Shown in pieces: positions 25,011 through 37,802 of a stretch of 64,000 bases of DNA. Location of the stretch: assembly GCF_030247185.1 (NCBI RefSeq), contig NC_080570.1, positions 79,406,840 through 79,470,839 on the forward strand, given 5' to 3'. Source of the DNA: Malaya genurostris. Taxonomy: Eukaryota; Arthropoda; Insecta; Diptera; Culicidae. The notes under the pieces are model-generated. The model made no database searches. It was given only the letters and a program-made list of their open reading frames with translations, and was not told where the DNA came from. The number at the start of each line of letters is the position of its first letter. Within the stretch, counting starts at the first letter, position 1. The position numbers and the translations under genes were made by a program.

Positions 25011-25193
25011 ATCTGTAAATACATGGAGTTTCGATTGACATGGCTTGTTTTTGTTTAAGTTACCTACTTTATGAAAACTCCATACTACGATACACTCTTT
25101 TTTAGCAAACAAACATTTCCTGTATCCAAAGATCAATTCAAAGACAGTTTATCTTATGGCGTTTTCGTTTTCAACGGTGGCACTACACCGGAT

Positions 25194-25330
25194 CTATAGT
25201 ACTAGCCATGCTGCAATGATTCTGTACACTAAGAATCGGCTGCGAAGTCTGTTGAAACAGAAAGGCCAAATTACACAAAAGGAATGTAATGCCACGACTT
25301 TGCTTTACTACACCGGTGTAGGACAGAAAT
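25194..25330 (+). mobile_element. SINE family 2 fragment nested in the transposon
   Basis: It matches the body of the copy at 56811-57045: 'atgattctgtacact', 'gaatcggctgcgaagtct', 'gttgaaacagaaagg' and 'ggaatgtaat'. The tRNA-like head is absent. Confidence 0.65.
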
Positions 25331-25822
25331 GATACCTTGATTACACCCAAGTTGGAGCGAGTATAGTCGAAGCTCCACTACACATGTGCAGTGCTAAAAA
25401 CAAAAATGGCATGACATTAGCGGAATTTAAGTATGCTCTGCCAGTGCTAAATACTGGCCCAGTAGTCTGAAAAAAAAATCATGCAACATGTACGTTTTTT
25501 AGGTACTAAAATATGCTTTTTAATGCGTGGGACTGATATGCGAGTACTTTCCATATGGGACAAACCCGACTTGATATTTTTTTCACACTTTACTGAACTA
25601 ACTCCAGATTATTTTTCCAATTTCTGAAAGTAGGGTAAAAATAGACGTTATCCGCCGGTGTAACTCAAAAATGCCCAAAATCCATATGGGACTGATATGC
25701 GAGTATGGGCAGTAAAATGCATGTATAAAGTTGCCTGCGCATTGAACAAAACCACAGTAGCTAATGGAAAAAAAAGTACACCCGTTTCTCACTAGAGGTG
25801 CTGTTAGTGTCACCGTACAGTC

Positions 25823-25848
25823 GGAAATCTATGTTTATTTGATTTATG
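25823..25848 (-). repeat. right terminal inverted repeat
   Basis: It ends '...gatttatg' at 25848 and matches 22315-22340 inverted with one mismatch. GTGATAG follows at 25849-25855. Confidence 0.85.
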
Positions 25849-25895
25849 GTGATAGTGTACATCGTTTTTCCTGACTACCGAACCAGCCTGTACAT

Positions 25896-26197
25896 TAGAG
25901 ATGGCCAAAACAGTTCATTTCAAAGAACCGTTCAGTGATGCAGAGTTCTATTAAAAGAACTAGTTCTCGACAGCCGTTCGTTCATTCTTTTCTTAGTTAA
26001 TTTGCCTGTTGAATGACTAACCGAGATCTCAATTAGAACTAAGGTTTCGTAGATTAAAAAAGGATTGCGCGAGCAAAAAAACGGTCCACGGCTTTGAATT
26101 GAAGAACTACCGTTCTCAAAAAAAGAACTATTGATCATTCATTCTTTCAAAAGAACTAGTTCTTTTGAACCGTTCGCGAACGAATTGCCCATCTCTA
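25896..26197. mobile_element. hAT-type MITE with 8-bp target duplication
   Basis: A 302-bp element with ends TAGAGATGGCCAA and, inverted, TAGAGATGGGCAA. CTGTACAT is duplicated at 25888-25895 and 26198-26205, the 8 bp expected for hAT. The interior is full of 'aagaacggttc'/'gaaccgttc' motifs in both orientations. No transposase is encoded. Confidence 0.8.
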
Positions 26198-26583
26198 CTG
26201 TACATGTTACATAAAGAAAGATATTTCTTGAGAATAAAATCTTCATTATATTGGATATAATAGGTTGCCTTCAATATTGTTACTATACAGATGTGGTTAT
26301 AGATAACGGGTTCTAACTATCTATAGTTTGTTATATATCTATATACAGGGTTGCTGTTGTTACTTGGTTTAGATTTTAGTGGGATGGCGAGAATTTTCAT
26401 CAACTACAAAAATCAAAAATTTTTGTTTTTAAGACAACTGTCTTAGAAATGCACAAAACGTCGAATCTGGTGTTATCTAGAATTTCAACCTGGCGTAATG
26501 ATGCCTTCTTCATATAATTCATTTTTCATAAATATTATTAAGGCATTCTTATAAAAACTTTTCTTTGAATCTTGAATAAGAGC

Positions 26584-26597
26584 AAAACAATTTGTTT
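26584..26597 (+). repeat. target duplication of ORF1-only retroposon, copy 1 (left)
   Basis: AAAACAATTTGTTT here is repeated at 29887-29900 after the A-rich tail. Up to four leading As may be tail, so the secure part is CAATTTGTTT. Confidence 0.75.
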
Positions 26598-26704
26598 TAG
26601 TTCGGTTTTACATCTCATCCAAGTCAGTCGATAAAACAAAACCGCTTACGTTCGGGACAGAAGATACCAAGTAAAGTATTGTGTAGTGAACAATAGACCT
26701 CGAA

Positions 26705-26908
26705 ATGAGTGAACCAAACGAACAAAAGCTACCGCCGACACGAAAGAATACAATTGTTGTTGACTTCAGGCAGTGCAAAATTCGACCTTCGATACGAGAA
26801 CTTGAAGGTTTGCTTAAGGAGCAAATGCATCTTGACATTAAACGTGTGCATTTACTTCAATGCAATAAGACAAATAATGTTGTTTACATCCAGTTCTATA
26901 AAGAGTTG
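26705..26908 (+). pseudogene. ORF1 (gag-like) of the retroposon, N-terminal part
   Basis: Starts MSEPNEQKLPPTRKNTIVVD and runs through RQCKIRPSIRELEGLL to NVVYIQFYKEL, 68 codons. The IVVDFRQ...YIQFYKEL spacing resembles an RRM-like fold seen in ORF1 of mosquito LINEs. Reading then enters the inserted array at 26909. ORF1 proteins of LINEs bind the element RNA in cytoplasmic particles; that role is from family knowledge. The start is chosen because the same ATG and following residues are found in copy 2. Confidence 0.7.
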
Positions 26909-29032
26909 TGTTGTAACGCCATAACTTTGGAACTACTGAACGGATTGCCACCAAACTTGGCACAGGTACTTCTTGCATTTCTGAGATGGTTTAAGGAGTA
27001 TTATTATAGGGGAGGGAGCGTAGCAAGTGTCATAAACAAGGGGGGGGGGTCATGGAAAAATTCATATAACTTGACAAAAAACGCTACGTTTTATGGACCA
27101 TAGAAACATTTTGAACGGGTTGCCACCAAACTTGGCACAGATACTTCTTGCTCTTTTGAAAAGATCATAAAGGTATTTTTATAGGGGAGGGAGCGTAGTA
27201 AGTGTTCTTAACACGGGGGGGTTCATGAAAAAAATTATCTAATTTGACGAGAATTGATACTTTTTTTAAGACCATAGAAACATTTTGCATATATTAGATA
27301 TGATTATATGGAGGATGGATGTAGCAAGTGCCTTTAAAAAGGGGGGGGTGCAATGTTTGTAATGGCAAAACTCCGCAATTACTGAACGGATTGCTATCAA
27401 ATTTGCCACATGTACTTCTTGCTTTTCAGAGATGGTCATAGGCGTATTTTTATGGGAGGAGGGAGCGTAGCAGGTGTCAATAACATTGGGAGTCATGAAA
27501 AATTCATAGAATTTGAGGCGAATTGATACTTTTTTAAGACCATAGAGACATTTTGCATACCTTAGATATGACTATATGGAGGGTGAATGTAACCAGTGCC
27601 TTTAATAACGAGGGAGGGGTCATATTTGTAACGGCATAACTCTGAAACTACTGAACGGATTGCTGTCAAACTTGCCACAGATACTTCTTGCTGGACATTT
27701 TCAGGGGGGAAAGTGTGTAGCAAGTGCCTTTAACATGGAAGAGGGCAATGATAATTTTTGTATAATATAAAGAGAATCGACAATTTATGATGACCATCCA
27801 TACTTTTCGAAAAACTCAAATATGGTCTTAAGGGTATTTGAGGGCAGTTGATATAATGAATTCTCTAAAAAAGAAGGTTTAATGTTAAGTCGATTGAATT
27901 TTCAAAAGAAAACCGATACAGTACAAATATTATTTGCACTTCAGTTGATCCTAAAAGCATTTTTAAGGAGGGAGGCAGGGAGGGTGGTTAACTCCGAAAC
28001 AACTCAATAGATTACCACACTTCACACCTAACTTGGCTCAAGCTATTATTGCTGCTGATATGTTGCTATAAGTATATTTAAAGAGGGGGGTGTAGTGAAC
28101 GATTGCTAACAGGGGGGATTGGAGGCAAAATTTTTCGAATTTTTCAAAAATAGACATTATCTAACAGGCACAGATATTTATAACAACGTCAAAAGGATCG
28201 ATATAACAACTCATTTAATTATTCCCAAACTTGGTACAGGTACTTTTTGCAATTCAGAGGTTATAAAGATATATTTTTTATTTTTCTCCACGAGTTTAGA
28301 TATTCATTGCAAAGGTGATCCAAAGAAGGAAATTTGTAGAAAGTACCTCTAAAAAGGGGTGTTTATTGTATTTTTTTCTTATTTGTCGACAAGCAAGAGG
28401 GGGAGGGGGCGGCTTGGCTGATCTAGACGGCAAAGAGGGGGTTTTGAACACCAATTTTCATCATCCATTTTTTGTAAAACTAGAGAGGGAATTTCAAGGT
28501 CGTGCTAGAAAGTATTGCTATTGTTAATTTGAATGCAACGCAAAATGTACGAAAGGTGTGAATCGATACTTCATGACGAGCTCACATACTTTCTACACTA
28601 CTTAGAGGTGATTATAAGAAAACTCATGGAGGAGAGTTGTAGTAAGTTCACTGAAAAGGGAAGCTCAGTATAAAATTTATTAGACGAGAAATGATGCTTC
28701 TTGACAAATACAGATACTATTTTTGTATCAAAGGAGATTATTATGTTATTTCAGTAGATAGGGATTGTAGCAAGTGGCCCAAACATGCGAAATGTAAGGT
28801 AAAATTGATCGGATTTCACCAAAAATATAAAAACTGACCCGATTTGACGAGAATGCTGTCAAATTGCTGTGAGCTTAGATGGTACACTGCCCGTGCGTAA
28901 TCTGAACATGTACGGAGTATTGTTCAATCGGGTTGCGGGATTTAGCTACATTCAGAATATTTCGATAGGCAGGACAATTTTTAGAACCGTTTTGCGGCCT
29001 TGCCCTCACGAAACATTTCCGAGCAACGCCGG
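26909..29032. repeat. insertion of a ~270-bp diverged tandem repeat within ORF1
   Basis: Units begin 'gaacggattgcc(a/t)(c/t)caaact' at about 26938, 27113, 27384 and 27653, with decayed versions to about 28900. Each unit has 'acttcttgc', then 'ggggagggagcgtagcaagtg' in two parts, then a G-rich run of 6-9 Gs, then 'cataactt' text. The right edge 'gagcaacgccgggtaattca' meets the resumed ORF1 frame. Sixteen or so bases of ORF1 may have been lost at the junction. No coding capacity was recognised. Confidence 0.7.
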
Positions 29033-29854
29033 GTAATTCAGCTAGTAGACAATAATAATGTGCACTATGTGGAGCACGAGAACATTAAGTACAACATTCC
29101 AGTATATATGGATGATAGTGCTATAGAAGTGCGTGTGCATGATCTTCACTCAAGCGTCACCGATTCTTATACTCGCAAAACTATATCCCAATACAGAGAG
29201 ATTCTCTCTATCGAAAAAGGAAAGTAGAAGAACTTTTTCCCCGGTATTCTAAATGGCTTACGTTTATTACGCATACACTTAAAGAGGCCTATACCTTCTT
29301 ATGTGATTTTCAGTCAAGATACTAGAATTCCGTGCAAATCACTTGTTACCTATGACAATCAGATGGCCACATGTCAATATTGCCAAAAAGCTGTTCATTA
29401 CGGTAAGCCATGTGATAAACTGGACAAGGAGACAACTACACCAAAGTACAACAGTGCTTCTTTCACACCAACCCCAAGCAACCCCATTACACCTGTGACA
29501 GCCGCCAACAACAATAAAGCACCCCCTTCAACGAAACCATCAGTATTCTCTATAGAACAAAGTACACCGGCTGCAGTTAACTTACCCTCCAACCAACCGG
29601 CAATTGCAACCAATATACAACAAGGTGCATCTACAGCAACTAGCAAAGAAAAGAAGACGGAAATCGACAACAATACCATCGATGCGGCAATGGATGACGA
29701 GACGAACCACGAACGAAGTGTCACGCAATCCTCGCAGGAGGGAAATGGAAGCTCCTCTCCCACTAGAAAAAGGGTGACAACGAGATCCAACTCAAAAAAA
29801 AAAATTATTTCAAAAATCGGCTCAATCGGCCACAAAAAGCTTGTACGCAAATAG
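29033..29854 (+). pseudogene. ORF1 of the retroposon, C-terminal part with CCHC knuckle
   Basis: The frame resumes VIQLVDNNNVHYVEHENIKY, then IPVYMDDSAIEVRVHDL. A single TAG at 29225 replaces the Trp codon that copy 2 has there. The frame then stays open to the stop at 29852-29854. CQYCQKAVHYGKPC (29367-29408 region) is a canonical C-x2-C-x4-H-x4-C zinc knuckle of gag type. After it come a Thr/Pro/Ser-rich linker and a basic tail TRKRVTTRSNSKKK with SIGHKKLVRK. Apart from the insertion and one stop codon, ORF1 is preserved. A poly(A)-like tail follows within 35 bases of the stop. Confidence 0.8.
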
Positions 29855-29900
29855 GCCTGAATAACAAATATCTTTTAAATTAAAAAAAAACAATTTGTTT

Positions 29901-30300
29901 GGACATACACCTGCATATCTTTTTCAATTTATGAACACTTTTGTGCCAAGTTAACAGGTTAAAAATTTGAAACACACTTCACCCTATTGTGCCGGAATAT
30001 ACTCAGCCGTCTATGAAGAAATATAGAGAGAATTTTTTTTTGAGTTTTTGGAAATTATTTCCTGAACCTGGAACTGGGAACTTCTTAAATCAGTTCATTT
30101 GGTCATCAAATAGCATAACCTCATTTAGGGGTTATCGTATGTTTGTGTTTAAGACACAACCGTTTTTATTACTTCTTAACGTTTCGTTTTAGACTCGTTA
30201 GTGCAAATTGAACTGCTTAGTGCAAACTTGAACCACTAAGCAGACGTTATTATTAAACAAAAAATATTAAACTAAGCAGACGTAAAGTGCTAATTGCAAA
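29901..30300. other. no gene recognised
   Basis: AT-rich DNA with degenerate repeat text, including 'agactcgttagtgcaaattg' at 30191, which relates it to the hairpin repeat at 3637-3793. Confidence 0.4.
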
Positions 30301-31020
30301 ATTCTTGTTTTATGGCGTCGAAGTGCCACGTCTTTACTAACGTGCCGAACGAAATCGTTGTATTCGGCTTATACTCGCCGATTCCAGAATGTCAATTAAG
30401 GGTTATCACATGTTTGTGCTTAGGGAACATAACATTTTTACTATCCTTTACGTTTGGTCTTGGACTCGTCAGTGCAGAGCAGTTCAAATTGAATCAATTA
30501 TACAAAATTAGCCCCTCTAATGACTCGAAATGTTATCTAGGAACTATAAATATTACTTCTTTGCAAATCGGAGGTAAAAATCATCAGTTAACTGCAAATC
30601 TATAACAATTTGATTAGCTGAGTGCAAATGAAACCAGCATTTGTCCGCTTTGCATTTGAGAAAAATGCTCCGAACAATGCTCAATATCGTAAATAATTCC
30701 ACAATTTGGACCTTTTGAAAGCCAGAAATTAATTCTGCACATTTTGATAAATTTTTTTTAATGAAATATAAATCCGAAAAGAATTAATCGACATCTAAAT
30801 TATGTATGTTACTATGTTCGTGGCCGTTAGGACCGCCAATTTGTGAAACAGCTACGAATGAAATCACGTGAAAAGAAAATCCTTCACAAAAATAGCTTCA
30901 GTATTAAGTCAATCCGCACTGTGTGTAGTTCTGCTGCGGGCGTTCGCAGAGCCAGTTTCGCTTTAAACAAGAGCGATTGTGACATTCTGCTTCTGGTCGT
31001 TTGCATTGGAGCAAAATGCA
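30301..31020 (-). repeat. interspersed repeat with promoter-like motifs (copy 2, inverted)
   Basis: On the minus strand it carries 'ggcggtcctaacggc' (plus 30824-30838), 'caatcgctcttgttt...aaagcgaaact' and 'ggtccaaattgtggaat' followed by 'cgatatt', in the same order as 830-1290. The 'agtgcaaat'/'gctgagtgc' blocks at 30186-30640 extend it. It is diverged from copy 1 but clearly related. Confidence 0.6.
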
Positions 31021-32342
<1,322 letters not shown>

Positions 32343-32440
32343 AACTTGTATGGAAAATTGGATCAAGCGTTGGCATGCATGTATTGCCGCAGGAGGAGAG
32401 TACTTTGAAGGCGATAATAAAAAAATTTAATAAAATTCAC

Positions 32441-32568
32441 CGTTTTTACCTTTTTTATAAATATAAAAAATAGGTATAGAATTCGCTCAAGCTTTCGAAA
32501 AATTTTCCGAGGCCCGGAAGGCCGAATGTCATATACCAATCGATTCAGCTCGACGAACTGAGCAAATG

Positions 32569-32640
<72 letters not shown>

Positions 32641-35600
32641 TATGTGTGTCTGTATGTGTGTTGTCAACTAAGAGGTCGAGATCTCAGAGATGGCTGGGCC
32701 GATTTTGATCAAACTAGTCTCAAATGAAAGGTCTCCCTGTCACCCTGAACGCTATTGAATGGTTTTGAGATCGGATGTTTACTTTTTGAGTTATACGAAG
32801 TTTTATGTCAAAATTTTCAGTTTTTTGACAGTATCTGTCACAATTGACCTTGAAAACAGAATATATTTTCAGACTTAGATTTCGCACGGAAATACCTATC
32901 CAACAAGCCATTGATACCTATCCAACAAGCCATTGATTGTTAAAATCCGTCCATTTTTAACGGAGATATCGAAGTTTTTGTGCAAGCGACTTTTTCCCCT
33001 ATTCCAGCAGTAGAAGTTTTGAGCGCTGTCTGGCTATGTTGCGTGGGAGCAACATAAAACACGATTTTTATACTGTTCCATACATTTGTTTTTAAGTACC
33101 CAAAAGACTGTGTACAGCATGATATTTTGACTCGGACCGATTTCAGCACGGTTCGTTTTTGGCAACATAATCGTTCGAATATGCCATATGTAAACCAGAT
33201 GATGGCAGAATTTTCGAGTTGAAAGCATCATTGTTTTTCAGTCTGATCCAACTTCCGGTTTAGGGGATACAGGGTGATAAGTATAAAAATGTCTATTTCA
33301 CATAAATTAATCTGGTTTATCGGGTTAGCAGATTTGGATAGTCGATAACCAAATAAACATATTTCATTTTTGGTTGTATTCAGTTTTCGTTTCAGAAGTC
33401 ACCCGAAAATTTAATTCGCACTACGATTTCTCAAAGATGTCTATATTGATTTTCAAACATTTTGAGACAAATGTAAACAGCTACTCAGGTGAATTTGTCT
33501 TACTTCGGCTACACCGAATTTCGAATTCCGGTTCAAGTATCGAATCGTTTCTCAAAGCTCAATCGTTTTCTCAAAAAAGCCAAATCGAATATCAGAAACA
33601 AAAGTTCAAATTAAAATGAGTTCAATTTTATCCAATTCTGACTTCCGATTCTGGAATTGTAGGATGATGAATTTTTAAAATTCAAAGCGATATAGAAGAC
33701 GACAATCCCAAAAAGCTTTAAAGTTGGACTCAAAAATATTGCAATTTAGTCGTCATATGGCCATACGAATCGGTTTGGGTTATGCTGGTTCCTGAATACC
33801 GGCTCTGGAAGTATCTTAAATTACCCTAAATTCTAAAGTGGAAATTACTTCGACATAGCATGGAATGTTTAATTACATTACAGAGTAATAAGTCTACTTA
33901 AAACGACGGACATTAGAATAATGTCATCAAAACTGAAACACCGAAGAATATTCATTCAAAAAACACATGCGGATTGATAAAAAAAAAGGTATCATCTCAC
34001 TGCTAGGTGGATTAAGCACGATTTTAATAAAATTCCGGTTCATTTTTGATCATAAGGTATGGCATATGGGCCTCGGTTGTAAAGTCGGTTTTCACAGCGA
34101 TTGCGAAGCCTTTCTATATGAAGGAAAAACCTTTCTTAATCCATCTAGTGTCTTTCTCATATTATATATGTTTTCAAAAACATCACTAGAAGATTCTGTC
34201 AAAAAATTTTCTTTCAAACTTGAATAAAATCAAAAATTTTCTTTGGTAAATCTACCATTCCGATTAGTAAACAGCTATATCAAGTTAACATAGATTTAAA
34301 TGTGGCAAACCTGCACGCTGTACAAAATTAAACAAAGCACTAAACAAAATTAAACTTCTTCCCTATCAGCACGATTTTGCATCATATTGTATGACAGTTT
34401 CAAAATTTTGATACTCATTGCCCTATAATTTCGGAACCAGAAGTCGGATCTGAATGAAATTGCACAGTATCTTTTAAGACACTTAGAACTTTAATTAGAA
34501 TCATGATTTTCAACTAAAAACGTGATTAATCCACCTAGCAGTGAGATGATACTTTTTTTTATCGATACGCATGTGTTTTTGCATGGATATTCTTAGGTGT
34601 TTTAGTTCTCATGACATTATTTTAATTATCGTCGTTTTAAACGGCAAATTGAGATTTTAATCACTCATTACCCTGTAATGCCGAAACTGCAAAACATATC
34701 GAATTTCAATCTTAGCGTGCGACAATCGTTTGAACATTCCATGAGATGTCGAAGTAAGTTCCACTTTAGAGTTTTTCGTCATTATTTATGGTACTTCCAG
34801 AGCCGGTATTCAGGAATTAGCATAGCCCAAAATGATTCGAATGGCCATAAATTATAACGCCAAACAATTTACATGAAATTGATATTTTTTTATTTTATTT
34901 ATTTATTTATTTATTTTATTTTACCTTAAGTCCTGTATTATTTGTTTTTGAAGTTCGATTTGGTCTTTTTTGAGAAAATGATTGAGCTTTGAGAATCGAT
35001 TCGATACTGGAACTGGAATTCTAAAATCGGTGTAGCCGAAATCAGTTAAATTCACCTGAGCAGTGTGTATACATCTTTGAGAAATTGTAGTGCGAATTAA
35101 AATTTGGGGGTACATTCCGAATCCAAAAACGAATACCGCTCAAACTGAAATAAATTTATTTGGTAATAGACTATCCAAATCTGCAAACCCGATAAACCTG
35201 ATTAATTTATGTGAAATGGACATTTTTATACTAATCACCCTGCATTTTCTAAACCAGAAGTCGGATCTGACTAAAAAGTAAGAGGTTTTATAGGATTTTA
35301 AGACCTCTCATTTGAATCATAGATGATTCTTAGATTTCATTTGAATCTTAGATCGGTTCAGCCATCTACGAGAAAAATGAATTGCATTATTTTAATTTCG
35401 TTTCAGATATCATCCTGTGGTTCCGCATTCAGAAGTCGGATCCAAACGTAATTCAGGAACCTTGTTTGGGAGTATACGACTTTTCATATGAATCTGAGTT
35501 TGTAGAAAACGGTTTAACCATCTCCGAGAAAATTGAGTGAAATTATTTGTCACACACGCATTTGCTGATCTCGACGAACTGAGTCGTATGGTGTATGGAA

Positions 35601-36306
35601 GTCATGTTCTTCCAGCATTTATTGCTGTAAATAGTTTAAATCAATATAATTATGGAATCACTTCCAACTCGATAATGCTGGTATCAACTGGTTTACATAT
35701 GCCATATTCGAAAGATTATGTTGCCAAAAATGAACCGTGCTAAAATTGGTTCGAGGTAAATTGTCATAAAAAAGGATGCTGTGCACAGTCTTTTTGGTAC
35801 TTAGAAACAATTATATGTAACAGTATAAAAAATCGTGTTTCATGTTGCTCCCAAGCGTTGCTTTTTCATACAGCGCTCAAAATTCCTTCTACTGGAATAA
35901 GGCTTACACAAAAATATCGATATCTACGTTAATAATGCACGGATTTTAACAATCTATGACTTGTTGGATAGGTATTACCGAGCGAAATCTAAGTCTGGAA
36001 ACATATTCTGTTTTCAAGGTCAAATGTGACAGATACTGTCAAAAAACTGAAAATTTTGACATAAAACTTCATTTGCGACTAGTTTGATCAAAATCGGTCC
36101 AGCCATCTCTGAGATCTCGACCTCTTAGTTGACAACACACATACAGACACACACACATTCACACACACACACACAGACATTTGCTCAGTTAGTCGAGCTG
36201 AATCGACTGGTATATGACATTCGGCCCTCCGGGCCTCGGAAAATTTTTCGAAAGTTTGAGCGAATTCTATACCTATTTTTTATATATATATAAAAAGGTA
36301 AAAACG
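32441..36306. repeat. 3.9-kb inverted repeat with ~1.6-1.8-kb arms
   Basis: Left arm about 32441-34020, right arm about 34524-36306, loop about 0.5 kb. The outer ends pair through 'cgtttttacctttttta' and its complement. Matching landmarks along the arms: 'gaattcgctcaa'/'ttgagcgaattc', 'tttgatcaaactagtc'/'gactagtttgatcaaa', 'cacgatttttatactg'/'cagtataaaaaatcgtg', 'atcatctcactgctaggtgg'/'ccacctagcagtgagatgat'. A (GT)n run at 32572-32637 faces a shorter (CA)n at 36130-36175. The arms are made of the same 'tcggatcc'/'gccatctctgag' repeat text seen elsewhere, and have no open frames with motifs. A single-arm relative is at 57480-58630. Confidence 0.75.
32572..32637. repeat. (GT)n microsatellite
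   Basis: An alternating GT run inside the left arm of the large inverted repeat. Confidence 0.95.
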
Positions 36307-36309
36307 AAA

Positions 36310-37800
36310 AAAAATTGGGCCCAAGTTTGAAATTTTTATTTGTTTATTATTTTTAACGTTTTTCATGAAATTAACTTTAAAGGTTATGGAATCGCTTATT
36401 TGAAAGCTAAGGAAAAGACGCACATTTCATGTCTTGGATGAATTTTTGTATCTTTATTAGATTTTACAGTATAGGCTGTTGAAAAAAGATTCTTTTTTGA
36501 TAACGCGAAACATAAAAAAATCATATCTCAAAAATTCGACGTAAAATTAGTTAGATGAAAGAAAAAATTTTGGGTAGCTGATTTTGCATGGGATGCCCCA
36601 TATATATCACGAAAAAATTTCAACTTCTTTGTATAGACGCTTCGGCTTGTCTCCAGAACCGGAAATGTCAGCCATATAATTTTCAAACCTGATCCACAAC
36701 CCTATAGTAGCTTTCAAGCGAGCCAAAGTTTGTTGAAATTTATTCAGTCATCTCTGAGAAAATTGATCGGATAGATAAATCGTGAAAAATAACACACGCG
36801 CACACACATACAGAGATTTTTGAATCTCGTCTAGCTGAATTGAATGGTATGTAACACTAGAGGTCTCCGGAGTGGTTTGTCAGAAGTGGGTTTGTCCAGC
36901 AATTCTATATCTTTTTCATAGAGATTGTACCAAATATTACGGAAAGAATAGATTTCGCTTTGGTCAATTAGCTCAAATGAATGGATTAATGTGCGGTTAG
37001 CAAGCTCAAATAAATATTATTGCACTTATCATATGGAACTAGCAATTGCACTAAACGGAAAAAGTATTGTGAAACGATTCCCGCGAGTTCAATGAAACCA
37101 AATGACCGAGTTGATGCACTCTACTGTAAACATTGTTTTCTTGCTGCTACCATCATCATTATCATAAATTATAAATGCAAAAATGCTTGTTTACTAAAAC
37201 GTTGGATGTGTCACACATTCGTTGAGTCGAGCCATGCAAGACAATGAGCAACAGGTAACAACTATGTTAAATATAATTTTCACAATAGGTTTTATTCTAA
37301 CTTTTCACTCGTAGCAATTCGGTAGCAATTGCTGTTGATTATTCTAGGCAACAGAATGTCGCTTATCCCTTATCGTATCGTCTGTTTTGCTGTACCGTTA
37401 AGCGTACGCGCCCGTTCATTGCTACTGAATCATGAACTTGAACTTTACGATGCACGCTCAAATATTTACACATTCATAGTTAATTCGTATAGGCGTTGCG
37501 TTGGAACAAATTGTTTAGGTTTCGTTTGAATACTGCGGTTGTTTCTTTACAGTTTAGAGAATTTGTTCAAAGTCGCAATCTATAACAGAAATGTTACTTT
37601 TCCGGTGTTCCTTAGAGCGTTAGAAAACAAAACAACAAAAAACATCGTATGATACATACTTTTTAGGCAGTTTTTATCGCAATTTGCGGAAAGTTTAGAT
37701 TGTGCAGCCCATGATCCAAACGGTCATTTCATTATAAGGTTCCTAATTGGTATAGCTAGTGCATGAACGAAGGATTTAGAAAAACGTATTCCTTATCAAA
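36310..37800. other. degenerate repeats, no gene seen
   Basis: The left part has more 'gtcatctctgagaaaattga' repeat text (36750). From 36950 it is plain AT-rich sequence with short chance frames. Confidence 0.4.
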
Positions 37801-37802
37801 CT

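Larger units (their letters stand above)
22315..25848 (+). mobile_element. DNA transposon with 26-bp TIRs and 7-bp TSD
   Basis: A 3,534-bp element bounded by inverted repeats at 22315-22340 (starting CATAAATTAAATAAACATAG) and 25823-25848, which match at 25 of 26 positions, and by GTGATAG duplications. A second layer of looser inverted repeat follows inside ('gtgacagcaaaagcacc' at 22371 against 'ggtgctgttagtgtcac' at 25797). Subterminal motifs 'gggactgatatgcgagta' occur at both ends. It contains a three-part transposase gene on the + strand (22796-25010) and a nested SINE fragment (25194-25330). The family is described under the coding parts. The short target duplication and intact ends show it moved as a unit. 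Confidence 0.8.
26598..29890 (+). mobile_element. ORF1-only non-LTR retroposon, copy 1, with 2.1-kb insertion
   Basis: The 5' end 'agttcggttttacatct' corresponds to that of copy 2 (48666 'agttcgctttcacatcc'). The element holds a gag-like ORF1 and ends 'atcttttaaattaaaaaa', with target duplications on both sides. No endonuclease or reverse transcriptase follows ORF1. A 2.1-kb tandem-repeat insertion (26909-29032) splits ORF1. Without it the element would be about 1.2 kb, matching copy 2's 1.1 kb. Confidence 0.75.

Noticed and set aside
29398..29850. 150-codon minus-strand frame opposite the retroposon ORF1
   Set aside because: It is the antisense of a Thr/Pro/Ser-rich coding linker; the plus-strand frame has the zinc knuckle and a relative at 49.3 kb.
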